A stretch of 64,000 bases of DNA from Cryptomeria japonica (Eukaryota > Streptophyta > Pinopsida > Cupressales > Cupressaceae), in contig NC_081407.1 of NCBI RefSeq assembly GCF_030272615.1, positions 153,781,048-153,845,047 of the forward strand, in the 5' to 3' direction. The first letter of the stretch is position 1, and each line of letters opens with the position of its first letter. Positions 34,979 to 46,620 of this stretch are shown in pieces. The notes under the pieces are model-generated. The model was not told where the DNA came from and searched no databases. It saw nothing but the letters and a program-made list of their open reading frames with translations. The position numbers were made by a program, and so were the translations under genes.

Positions 34979-37167
34979 GGAGGATGAGTATGAGGTGATT
35001 CTATTGGATTTTCCTTGCCTATTGCACATTTTCTTGAAAGCTTTTTAATTTAGTTGTCACCTCTTTTACAAACTCTAGGTCAGCTTTTTTGCACTATGTC
35101 TTGATATACAGACAAGGTTTTATTTTGGGAGATTAAAATCTGCAAGAATTTCAGTAGCACAATAGTTGCAAAAGGCTTGTCCATTCTTTGTTAATGCGAT
35201 ACCATTCTAGTAGGCAGGTCTTTTCTTGTAGGCACCAACAACCTAAACTGTTAAAACCTATATTACAGAGAGAAAAAAACATAGGATTTTAAAAACAAAA
35301 ATAACAAATGAATAGGAAAAAGGTTAAAACCTAGGGATTATGGCAAATAGGTCAAAACCAAGGGTTTAGTACATTTTGGATTTGAGAAACAGAAGCAATC
35401 AACGAGAGTGAAGGAGAAAAGAAAGAAATAAAAAAAGAAAGGAGAATGTGCAAGTGGAGTAACAGAGAAATTTTGGAGAATATATATAGCTTTGTTAAAT
35501 TCTTGAAAACATGATAAAAAGAATACTAACCCCTTCTAATGTCCTCCACTATGCACACAGTCCTTGATAATCAAACTGTATCCAGCCTAAGACATAAACA
35601 CTTTCCTCCTTCAAGTCCAAAGTTTCACAAAAAATGAGCAACAATCAGAATGAGGGTGAACAGTGAGCGAGAGCGAAAGATGTAATGAGTAAGTCAAATG
35701 GGGAAAATGGTGGGCTTTAGAATTCCTTTTATTAAAATTTTATTCATTGTGGTTTTCTAATTTTCACTTTTCAGAACATTGCAGGCTCGTGAGTTTGACA
35801 ATTGTGATGTGTTTTAACTATTAACACGCTAGACAAAACTAATTTGTATGTGTAGATTATAGTATGAGTTTGTGGCTAGGGCAGTGATACGGGTTGTCCT
35901 ACAGCTGAGTTTGATTTACCAAGTCAGCTTGAAATGGGATAGATTAGCAAAAGTTAACCATTGGTTAAGATATTGTAACCTTCCTTAGATCAGGGACATC
36001 AAGCCTGTACAGTTGACTCAAAAATTAAAAAACTCCAGCCATTCTCCATTTCCATTGATAAATGATAGAAAAGTGTATACCGAAAGGGAGAATTGAGTTA
36101 TGAGCTACTTCACTTGGTAGTATATGTATCCCTTACTACTTCTCCAAAAATAACTGCAAAAATTATGCAAATAATAGCTCATTTAAGCATTAAGGATGAA
36201 TCATCAATGAAATGGATGTTAAGTAATAGTAAGCATCCAAAGAGCTCTCATTCTTGAGATCTATATTATGATGCCTCCAATTCCTCTAACTCTATATCCC
36301 TATAAAGATAGACCCTCTCATAAGTTTTAACTTTACTAGGAATAAGCTAGTTTACATGCTTAATGGAGGATATGTGCAAAGAATCAAAACGGGCAGAAGT
36401 TAGAATCTTTAGAAAATATTTGGAAAGGTGTCTAATTTACTACTCACATTCTTTAAGATTTCCACTTGGACCTCAAAGAGCTGAAGTCCTCATTGATTTT
36501 GCTTTCTATTTAACCACTGAAAATAGAATTCCGAAGTTGCTTTTTCTTCATCCATCTATTGTATGTGCTCTCTAAATGTAGATAAAATGAGAAGTTGTTA
36601 TAATTGTTCCAGTATATGAAATTCTGTATGTATAGTTCTTGTAGCAAATGGTATCATTGAGGACCTTTACTTGATTTTTTGGAGTTTAATGGGATTTCAC
36701 TCATTGTAGTGAATGGTGTCATTGAGGAAATGTATTTAAATTTCGGGAGTTTAATGGCATTTCGTTTCCTTATTTTTTTTCTACATCCAACAGAACAAAG
36801 AGTTCTTGTTTGTTAATCATGTAATGGAAACACTAAGTGTTTTTAATTTGCTTGTCAAGGATTTAAAGACTCAGATTGGGGAATTTATCCAAGTTTCTAT
36901 TATTAAAAACGATAGCAATAATAACTAATGAGGAAAGAAGGAAAGGAAAGTGGGTGGCAAAGAACAAAGAACAAAGTTATAAGAGACTGGAGAGAAATTA
37001 AATCACAAGAGTTGTATTGAATTTTTATTCAATAGAGTTTTATGTTGTTTCTTTCTTTGAATAAGAGACTCTTAGTGAAGAAAAATGCCATGGACATTGA
37101 ATGTGTTTTGAGTTGGTCATGAATGTAAAGTTTGGAACAAGCTTGTTTGATCCTAATATGATTTTAG
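34979..37167 (+). other. Intronic sequence, short two-copy repeat
   Basis: 36641-36772 holds two diverged ~65-bp copies (ATGGTRTCATTGAGGA, then GGGAGTTTAATGG-type text). An ORF at 36363-36575 has no recognised domain. Nothing else is seen. Confidence 0.5.
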
Positions 37168-37238
37168 ATATTCCATACTTCAAGGAAGTGATAATTATGG
37201 CTTCCACCTGTGATTTCTGTGGTTATCGTAACTCTGAG
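37168..37238 (+). CDS. ZPR1: ZPR1 exon 6 of those visible (second zinc finger, second half)
   Basis: After the split codon this exon reads IPYFKEVIIMASTCDFCGYR then NSE, supplying the second Cys pair (CDFC) of the zinc finger begun at 4664-4730. The acceptor is GATTTTAG. The exon is followed by GCAAGT, so the donor is GC rather than GT. No in-frame GT site nearby keeps the conserved sequence, and the next exon continues the family motif exactly. Confidence 0.92.
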
Positions 37239-37381
37239 GCAAGTACTTGATTTTTACTTTTGTTTTCTCAGTCTAAATGAACGGGGCAAGAATTGATGTT
37301 TGGATATAAGATTTCTGATCGCATTATTTTATCTTAAATTTCTGTCTTTTGTTCTCACTTTACTTATGTTCTTTTAAACAG
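37239..37381 (+). other. ZPR1: ZPR1 intron with GC-AG splice pair
   Basis: This 143-bp intron begins GCAAGTAC and ends TTAAACAG. The rest of the donor matches the strong consensus (GAG|GCAAGT), as is usual for the minor GC-AG class spliced by the U2 spliceosome. Reading across it keeps the conserved NSE-VKPGG sequence. Confidence 0.85.
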
Positions 37382-37471
37382 GTAAAGCCAGGTGGTAGCA
37401 TTCCTGAAAAGGGAAAGAAGATTACTGCCTGTATTTTAAATAAGGAAGATCTTAGTCGGGATGTTATAAAG
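37382..37471 (+). CDS. ZPR1: ZPR1 exon 7 of those visible
   Basis: Thirty codons beginning VKPGGSIPEKGKKIT and ending LSRDVIK, the segment linking the second zinc finger to the second ZPR1 homology domain. The acceptor is TTAAACAG and the donor GTTTGC, and both boundaries are phase 0. Confidence 0.94.
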
Positions 37472-38900
37472 GTTTGCAGATTTATCCCTTCTCAAATGCC
37501 TATTACTTGTGCAATTATCTGAGATGTTTAAAATAATCTTTTTTATGTTTACACTGGTCGTTAACTGTTATCCTCTATATCTATCTTTAAAATATGTTAT
37601 TGGGGTTTTATTATGGGTTCCAGCCCTACTATATAAAGAACAATGGCTACATATATCATAGAAGCCACAAACTATTTAGCATAATAAAATCTTTTAACCC
37701 AAACACAGTAACAGAATCGTAAACAAAATCTGCTATTACATGCAACCAGCCATCCAGACACTATATAGTCAACAAGAGCCATTTTGGCACAAACATAAGC
37801 CTGACAAAAAACAACAGTATAGTAACAGAAAGAACTAAATCACCCTTTATACACTTTTAGGAACCACCAGCCAGACTACATTGGCCTAAGTACACGGCCA
37901 CTTTTTGGAGGTGCCATTTTCCAGTGTTTTATAAATGAGCACAGACAATATTGCTAGAAACAAGCATAACTTTCAACATAGGAGCAAACATCCCCCACAT
38001 AGGCATTGCACCATGGACCTTCAGCCCTTTTATTATCTCTATTCTATGTTCTATCTGAGCCAATAAACCATTCGCCAAAAGTGACATTGTAAAGCCACTA
38101 GTTAACTACATGGTTATGGAAAGAAATGGCCTTGTGTCACATAGCCAAATAAAGATCTTGACAGAATTCCTGTAAAACCTTATTATCGACCCTTACCTCG
38201 TGCAATTCTTCCTGCAGTTGAGAAATGGAAACCTCCACCTAAATTATTGATTGCCGCTTAAAATTATCACTACTCATTACCCTTTCCTTTTCAATACCTT
38301 TGACATTGAGATCTACTAGGTATTCCTCTATAATCTTATTAACTACATTGTTAAATAGATTTTCCTTAAATTCTGTAATGTCCCCTTTTCAGAATTTTTG
38401 GAAATATCTATTTTATTTGGTATTTTTCTGATATATGAAACAATATAAAAAGTGAAACAGCAAACTGAAATGAAAAGTAATGCTGATCAGATCAACAAGT
38501 GGCTGGAAACTTCATATCATGCCCTCATATGCTGATATAAACCCGCAAATGCATCTCAACAATAGATCTATCATTTGGATGACTTTGGATGACCGTTTTC
38601 AACCAATGTGCTTACTGAAACCCTTAAACAACATTTGATATCAAGTTTGCTTGCTGATTTGTAAATGACGAACAATATGAAACCCTAGGACAATAATTAC
38701 ACTTAGATTGGAATTGGAAACAGTAATAATCTAAGAAAATTCGTAAACATATTAGGAGACCTCAGATTTGATCCTTGCATTTACAATAGCTGGAAACATG
38801 ATTACAGTCGCTGATATACTGAAATTCCATCAAATTTATGTAAAATGAACAGATGAAACACACTCACAGAAAACGAATTGTTCAGAACCTAAGTCACCGA
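37472..38900 (+). other. Intronic sequence, no gene seen
   Basis: No coding similarity. TGTAATGTCCCC occurs at 38374-38385 and recurs elsewhere in the window. Confidence 0.45.
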
Positions 38901-38902
38901 TT

Positions 38903-39010
38903 CGTGTACGGGTGCGGATATGGATACGGGCATGGATTCACGGGTATGACGGGTATGACAAAAACAAAAAAAATCCTTGGGTACGGGTACAGGTACAGGT
39001 ATGCCCGTAC
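38903..39010. repeat. GGGTAY-rich degenerate microsatellite
   Basis: Imperfect repeats of GGGTAC, GGATAC and GGGTATGAC. The same hexamer family appears at 39781-39800 and 57740-57800, suggesting the edge of a transposon family rather than simple slippage. Confidence 0.55.
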
Positions 39011-39688
39011 ATATATATATGTTCAAACATCAAAATTCTAAAATATAAACTATATCAGTGTATAACTATAAGAAGAGTGATACTCTTAATTCCATAATTG
39101 CCTATAAATATCAATAAATATCAAAAGATAGAATATTTTGATACCTCATTCATAATTTGTAAAAATGAAAATACTCGTGTTAAAATGTCATTACACAATG
39201 AAAATTCAAATTATAATCGATTTTAATATTCATGATCTTCATCAGAAGCATCAAAGTCAATATCAACATTTGGTTCAATTTCATTTGAACCACATTCCAT
39301 TGGATTGCCACTACCACTAGCTGTGTCAAGTGTAGAAGTTGGTTCAATTTCATTTTTCAAACATTTGACAAAATAACAAATCATCTGGTTCAGTTTCATT
39401 TTTCAAACATTTGACTAAATAACAAATCATTAACAACACAAGGAAAGTGATTTCACAAAACATAAGCAAACAGCTGCTACATATGCATAATGCAAATCAA
39501 CTGAAATCAATCTCAATAATGCTGATATAAAGTTTACCAACCCCATGTTCATATGTATAGCTGACAAATGCAACTGAAATGATATTTTATTGCTTGCTTG
39601 CTGGCATATTTTGATAAAAAATGATGTTACAAAGTTGTGAGAGTGAAACTGAGGTTTTAATTTACGAAACTATGCTTGGGTACAGCCC

Positions 39689-39765
39689 TGGGTTCTTCCT
39701 GGGTGCCTGGGTTCTCTGTGGGTCCTTCACACCCACAGAGAACCCAGGCACCAAGGAAGAACCCA
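39689..39765. repeat. Near-perfect palindrome, 35-bp arms, 7-nt loop
   Basis: 39689-39723 (starting TGGGTTCTTCCTGGGTGCC) and 39731-39765 are inverse complements except for one position, separated by CCTTCAC. Shorter complementarity continues outward (TGGGTACAG near 39677, CTGTACCCA near 39779). It may be a miniature inverted-repeat element or a cruciform-prone site. Confidence 0.85.
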
Positions 39766-40309
39766 AGCTTTACCTGAACTGTACCCATACCCGTACCCGT
39801 AACAGGACTCAGGCTAAAACAGAAGAACCCGGTATCATAGTGCAGAACCAATAGAAAGGCTGATCCCTTGACCCAAAAAAGACCAAAATGCTGATGGTAC
39901 ATCGGCTGGTATGCAAGCAAGAACTTGGATAAATTTTGATATTTGTGAATAGCACTAGCAAATACTTATTCTCTCTAATTTGGTGCTCCAGAAATCACAG
40001 AATGGCAACAACAAATGTAGGTGAATGGTAGCAAAACATGTCAATGACTTCTAGAAACCCTCTTCAACGTGACACTCAGCAATAATGATGTAAAATCAGC
40101 AATTAATTAATCCCTAATTGTGAAAATCAGTAATAACAATGATTTTCTAGCAAGTATAATTTGATCCAATCCTCAACAAGCTGAAATCTTCAATACTTAC
40201 ACTGTAGTGACATTGGAGCAAGTTGAAAATGACCTCAATTCTTTGAGCAATTAAAACTTTTACGCTTTCTTTTTACTCCCCAACTTGCCATATTTACTCC
40301 CTATGTCAC

Positions 40310-40650
40310 AAGGTATGTGTTTGTGTTTGAGTTTGACAATGATAAAATTTGGATTAAGTTTGGCAAATTTTGTTTGTGATTCAATTCACCTAAGATAAAT
40401 TAAATAAAAAACAAGAAAAGAAATAAAATATAAATAAGTAAATTTCAATGTAAACATATGAAATATATTGTTTTATATATTGATTATTAAATAAATTAAC
40501 AATTAGAACTAGAAGTCTATATTAAGTTAAAAATATTTATAATCATTAAATTTTAATATATCAAATGATAATATTTAAAATTGTCTATTAAAATGAATGT
40601 ATTGAAGTTTATAAAGGATAAAATAAATAAATAAACCTATCTATTTGCAT
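40310..40650. repeat. AT-rich dispersed repeat
   Basis: Shares TTTGAGTTTGACAATGATAA-like text with 8190-8230 and AACTAGAAGTCTA with 17600 and 17850. The class is unknown. Confidence 0.5.
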
Positions 40651-41083
40651 AGTCCTCACTTGTCTTTGATAGTTGCCTCCCACAGCTTGTTGCAAATGTC
40701 ATGATTAAATTTGTTTCAATCTTTAACACTTTGCAACAACATAGTCTTTTCCTTGGTCACCAACATAATTTGATTATAAGCCAAGTGATTTGGATTTAGC
40801 AAAACAAAAGTTGGTTAACAATTGAACTCTACAATGAATGGCCATTGTCAATTTGTCTTCAAATAGTCACAACTCGTACAACAAAGAATGCAGTCACCTT
40901 CAAAACAAATCTCAGAAGCTCCATTATGTTTTGACTTGTCTTGAGTGCTATCTTATAAGAAAATCTGAAAAACCCTAATAAAAATGCTCTTAAAAAATAT
41001 ATTTAATTAAAAAACCCTAGCCCTTTTTTTGTATTAAATTTAGGGTGAACTCTTAACAGTTTTTTAATGTTTGCAAACTCTAT

Positions 41084-41570
41084 GATATAGATTACTCTTT
41101 AAGGTCTTGAAAAGTGTTAGGCTGATACTTGTCAACTATAGAATTCAAATTATCCCAATCGTTTGTGTCTTTACTTTCCACTGTAGAAGAACGTTTAAGC
41201 AGGACCCCTTGATTTGCGATATAATTTAGCAACTTATTTTGATTCCTATAGCAATGTGCTATCTCAAAGAAATACAATTTCTTGTGCTATGAATTAATCT
41301 CATCTAGAATTGTCTTCAACTTCTAATGAGGACAAATGCCTCTAATATTGCATCTACCATTATTTGAGAATCACCCCCCCACTTCAATCTCTCTATACTT
41401 AACCACGAACATGGCCTTTATACCTGCTAACAAATCTACCCATTCAACATAGTTATTAGTTTGCACCCCGAGAACATTGAGCATTTTAAAACAAAGCCTC
41501 CACCTTAGTTGTGAAGCACATAACCCACTCCAGCATTGCTTGGATTATCTTTTATGGCCTTGTCAAAGCT
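41084..41570 (-). pseudogene. LINE RNase H relic
   Basis: The minus strand reads LKLSFDKAIKDNPSNAGVGY, stop, GGGFVLKC, then after shifts GIKAMFVVK, and the tail HCYRNQNKLLNYIANQGV. This order (Asp-containing start, GVGY strand, H-YR-N-N-ANQGV end) is that of plant LINE RNase H domains. It lies in the intron 380 bp upstream of the exon at 41949 and carries several stops. Confidence 0.6.
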
Positions 41571-41948
41571 CAACTTTAATCCTCCAACTGAAGATTGCCA
41601 TGTTATATCATAACACTTCTTTTTACCTATTTTTCCATGATCAAAATATCCTCTATATCTATTTGATCTCAATTGAGCCATCTGATTTTTATTGCCATTG
41701 TATTCTTTGGCTTATGTTTACTGTTGATGAGAAACCCACAGATGACTTTATATGTTGCTTCTTGAACTAGTTCATTTTGTCTCTATATAACTTGTATATA
41801 AACTAGTAATGCAGCTAAATGAATGTCAGTTAGTGGTTTACTGATTCCTTCTATACTCAACTATTTATGGTATTGTGGCATCATGTTTATTGTAAACTAT
41901 ACTCTCTAGAGAAGGTGGCTTATTTTTTGTGTTTTTTTACCCTGGCAG

Positions 41949-42057
41949 TCAGATAGTGCAAGGGTTATTGTGCCGGAGCTAGATTTGGAACTTGCCCCTG
42001 GCACTCTTGGTGGTCTTGTTACGACTGTTGAGGGGCTTATCACCACAATTAGTGAAA
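41949..42057 (+). CDS. ZPR1: ZPR1 exon 8 of those visible (second ZPR1 domain)
   Basis: The exon reads SDSARVIVPELDLELAPGTL followed by GGLVTTVEGLITTISE. This parallels the repeat begun at 108-164 (PELDFEVPPEAQRGTLST, then VEG), as expected for the duplicated ZPR1 domain. The acceptor is CCTGGCAG and the donor GTATGT. It ends with one base of the next codon (phase 1). The following intron is 16,731 bp. Confidence 0.94.
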
Positions 42058-43005
42058 GTATGTGATTATCATTGTTATTGAGTCCTTTGTAGCGAAAACT
42101 AATCACTTGTTATTTTTCATGTGGTCAACATGCATTGGATAATTTACTTTTGTTTAGGTATTGTATGCATTCTTGAATTTTTTAATTTCTAATTACATTG
42201 TTTTCTTTTTAGTACACACCATACAATTGGATTTATAAGATAAAAAAAAGGTTATACATTTTGCATCATTATAAATAAATTGTTGAAATAGAATGCAACT
42301 TTCAATGAGCTTTTTGACTTCAAGCGGCAAAATTTAATAATGACGATAGATCACAAATAGAAATGGAAATCGACCATAAAGTAGATGCACACCATAACAT
42401 GAAGATTTACATAGACCCAAGCTGGTATTAATGATAAAATAAGCTACAATACATCGGCTTATTCCTTTGTATTCTGACAGCATAATGGTGTTTAAGTGTC
42501 TTGCAAAACAACCCAATATTACTATCATCTTAAGGTACCAAGGTCGCGAGATAGAGTCTTACATGGAGAGTTGGATTGGGTGGCCTGCCTTTATGCAAAG
42601 ACTATAGTGTACTCGATTTACCTTTTAGATGCAATCAGTACCCTGTTCACACATTCTGTCTGAAAGAGATGAGAAGGGTGATGAATATAAGATACCATGA
42701 ATGGTGTTCCAAATTAAGTGGTCAATACCACACACCCAAAACTACAAGTCCAAATCTGTACAGAGAATTTCACAACCCAACAAGATGGTCAACATACCCT
42801 GAATAGTGACTCCTCTTACACACCTTATACTCACCTCTTGCTCATAAGCCTTATAGATTTTTTTGTAACAGTCAAATTGACCAAGATCCCAATCCTAGGC
42901 CCTCCATGGGAAGATTGACCAAATTTTCTATAAGATCCAACAATAGAAAATTCTCTTGCATCTTCTTATGCATCTTGATTTTACTTGAATTCCAATACCT
43001 TCTGG
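42058..43005 (+). other. Intronic sequence, no gene seen
   Basis: No recognised transposon or coding signal. Confidence 0.45.
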
Positions 43006-43794
43006 GATAGTTGAAAAACTCGGACTCGGCAAGCCCAAAATTTTTTAAAAACTCGGGACTCGCAAAAACACAGGAAAAAACTCGGCAATAACTCGGTAAC
43101 TTTATCGAACATTTGAAAATGCATTTTTTAAATATTCTTCAGAGATACACATTTATATAAAGGCATTACTACAAAAATGGAGTTTTTAAATTGAGTATAT
43201 CCCACACAATTTATGTCACCACACCTTGTGGATAGAAAGGCGTTACTGCAAAAACGGCTTATCCACTTTCTAGCATATCAAAAATATAATTTTTAAAAAT
43301 CTCTCAATTAAGAAAAACTTATTTATGTTGAATGCGTTGTTTGAACCTTGAAGCATAGTTCTCCACTAGCTGTCGTTACATAGAAGTATCCACAGAGATA
43401 ATAAACATTTGCATGAATACCAGTGTTGCACCATTGTCCTGCCCTAGAGTCACATCCAAAAACCAGACGAAAACCCTGGAGTTGTGCCAGTCATTGTGCC
43501 TTGGAGTCGTGCCATTATTGTGCCCTAGATTCGTGCTAAAAAACTAGATGAAAACCCTCGCGCATCCTGTCTCATGGCTAAAAAATAGAAGTTGCGAATC
43601 AAATTTGTAATTCCTGACATGTTTTTCTCAAAAAAATAGGGTTTAACCTACGAGATTTTGCGAGTATTTCCTCAAAAATGCTGCGTGTTTTTATAGAAAT
43701 TCGGAGCCAAGTTTAATGGTGAGTCACTCGGCTAGGGTTTTGACCCGTGATTACTTGCGAGTCTGTGAAAAGTCCGCAGAGTTTTTCATCTATG
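43006..43794. mobile_element. hAT-like non-autonomous element
   Basis: The left end GATAGTTGAAAAACTC and the right end read inward, CATAGATGAAAAACTC, form a terminal inverted repeat. Flanking 8-mers CCTTCTGG (42998-43005) and CCTTCCAG (43795-43802) differ by two transitions, as for an aged 8-bp target duplication. CTCGG repeats follow the left end. No transposase is seen. Confidence 0.6.
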
Positions 43795-44200
43795 CCTTCC
43801 AGAATGAACTCCCGACTTAAATGCCACTACTATTACATGTGAGAGAAAAATATAATAATAAATAATTTGCTTACCATATAGAGGTGTATCTAAGGCTACC
43901 CTCTTCATGTTCCTTGGATATAACAGTTATTTATTGACAATGTAAAATAAAACTGTCAAAGCATGTCTAAGGATTTGCAAGTTATATGGCACCTAATACC
44001 AACATTCTCCCACACGACATTTAGATTGCAATGACAATCAAGAAACAGAATCAATTGAAGCTCTTGAAGAGGAGAAACTCATGGCCTTTTTGCACCATCC
44101 AAAATTCTCTCTGGTTATTGTGTTAGTGAGAGAGTTTGCACCATTCTCTGGGCTGTCCACTTTCTGTAAATAAATAATTGTTTATCTTATAGTTCTCAGG

Positions 44201-45404
44201 TGTAATGTCCCCACTTTGAAATATAATTTAATAATAAATAATGATAATAATATTAAAATACAAAAGAATTAAATAAAATTTAAATAAAAATATAAAATAA
44301 TATAGTTAAATAGAATTAAAATTTAATTAAGTTAATGAATGGTCAAAAGACATGGAAGGAAAAGTTGTTACTCCCTCAAACATAATTTATAGAAGGGAGA
44401 AGAAAACCTCATTTGAGAATGGGGAGAATTTGGAAATGAGAAGTGTAGATTTGATTTAAATAAGAAGTGGAGATCTGATTTTGGAAAGGGTGCAAATGGT
44501 GAAAGGGTGTGTCTCTTGCCAAAGGGCATACACGATGAAGAGGTGTGACCTCTTTCTCACATTGAGAGATATAAAGGGAAGGAATCAAAAGCATCTAGTG
44601 ACATCACCATAGATCAGATCAGATCAAATCAGAACTGTTATTAAGTAACAGGCAGTAGCATCCTTGTTCTCGGTGGTATGCATAGGGATGTGCTGAATAT
44701 GTATGCTTAATATATGAAGCCTGGTAATGTTGTTATGCAGAATTTAGTAGTAATATCAATATAGACACGATATGTAGGGGACATTACAAAGAGGTGTGAT
44801 TAATAATTGTATAAAGAAAGATAAATATCAAGGACATGGGATGTGTCTCTTACCCAAGGAAGTTATCTTTCCAAAGACATCATATAAGAAGGGGAATTTC
44901 AATGCAACACTCCATAGCATATCATATTTGGTGACATGCCAAGTATGTGGAAGGTAATACAAAATTGAACTGCCAACATAGAAGGGACATGGGTGCATAT
45001 GCAGTGGCCAATTCTATACATCATCTCCAATGTTATTTCAGGGATGCTAAAAGGATGAAGGAGTATATTGGGGCAATTCAGTCATTTATAGCCTTTGAAG
45101 ATTAAGTAGAGAGTGAGAACTATCATTGTGAAGAATCTATTATTCTAATCTGTTGGCTCTGCTGAGCAGTAATGATTTATAACATTAAAACATATACCTG
45201 AAATAATACAAATCAGTGAAAATTATCGAGACAAGTTCTATCCTCTAAAGTCTAAACTATTCTTAAAATTTTAAATTAAATATTATAATGGAATGTATTC
45301 AGTTCTGATAAAATTATGTTTATTAATTACAATTCTCACTTTATTTAAAATAAAAATGATGTCTCAGGGCTAAATTAAGGCAAATCCCAAATGGGGACAT
45401 TACA
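44201..45404. repeat. LTR-like repeat pair with TGTAATGTCCCC ends
   Basis: 44201-44212 is TGTAATGTCCCC, and its inverse complement occurs at 44777-44788 and again at 45393-45404. The first block (588 bp, TG...CA) looks like an LTR, with a GATATAAAGGGAAGG promoter-like site. The second shares GTGTCTCTTRCC and an ATATAA site and may be a diverged copy. The outer flanks TCAGG and TTAGG nearly match. The class is uncertain. Confidence 0.45.
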
Positions 45405-45954
45405 TTAGGCAAGTGTATGATGCTTATTTACACTTTTCTTTAGGATGAATGTTTTTTGTCATTTCACTATAAGTAAACAATCTGTAGTAGCTAATAAGTG
45501 CTTATTCTTTTTGACTAATAGCAAAGATGGGAAAGGGTAATTACAATACAAGGATCAAATTTAGTTTGAAGAATAGAAGCACTCAATAAAAAGAATCAAG
45601 GAATGCGCACAAAGCCACAATTACCAACTTTATATAGACCAGTGATATAAAGTTTGAAATTTTAATTTTAACAAGGCAGTTCTCTTTTCCTAAGCATACA
45701 TATACAAGATCTCTTAGAAGACTTTTGATCAGCAATCTGGGCAGCAAAATAGGCATTCCAAATTTTACTTTTCTTTCCTCCATCCCAATCTATAAGTGCA
45801 AATGACAATTATTTGTAAACATTTTGCATGAAAAAATAATAAAAAGGCTAACGATTACTTAATAAAAAGGCTAACAAAACAAGCTTAATACACAATTTTA
45901 TTCACAAATATCAAACTCTTAATCAATGAATATTCAACTAGAATTTTGGTAAGG

Positions 45955-46620
45955 ATAACTATCAATGCGAAATAAACCTTCTAGAAAGTTGTTTAAATAT
46001 AGCTGATCTAAAAAAAGATCTCCTAGAATTTGATTTTCTCATTAAAAATGGTGACTAAAAATAGCCAAGGCTAAAATAGCCCAATATGAAACTTGGCTCT
46101 TGGTGATGATTTTGGCAAAGCTTCTTTGTTGCAACTATGACATTTACTTGGAAGAAGCAGTAATACCCAATGACCAATCCAAGTGACTTGAGTCGGATTC
46201 CTTGCTCGGAAACTTGTGCAATGTGGGGATTGTAATTGAATCCTATCCATGATGAATTCAAGTGTCGATAGGACAACTATGATAGAGATTAAGGAATATA
46301 TGTCATCAATGATTAACAAGATATTGAGGAAGCTATCTTGCATGGGGATTTAAAGTTGAAACCTTGACCATGGTATATGAATAGGTGCTTCTGGATATTC
46401 ACTTGTTTTTGCATCCTACCTTTTGACATCCAAAACCTTATTAGACATGCATAGGGCACTTGGAGTCACTTTATTTTCTATTCCTTCATTGCTAATTTGA
46501 TAGCAAAACCCTCGTGGGCATGCCCAATCACGTAAAGCACTTTTTGACATGTTTTTGAGTTCACAAGTTGGCACTAGCAGAGTTAGGGGTGTGCTAAAGA
46601 GCATGAATGCACTTTTGGCC
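45955..46620 (+). repeat. Diverged direct repeat, left copy
   Basis: Shares with 48955-49640, in the same order, GACTAAAAATAGC, AAACTTGG-TCTTGGTGATGATT, CATGCCCAATCAC and AAAGCACTTTTTGACATG (TTTTTG). No coding signal. Confidence 0.6.

Noticed and set aside
36363-36575. 70-codon open frame
   Set aside because: No recognisable domain, no splice or context support, and not in other repeats.
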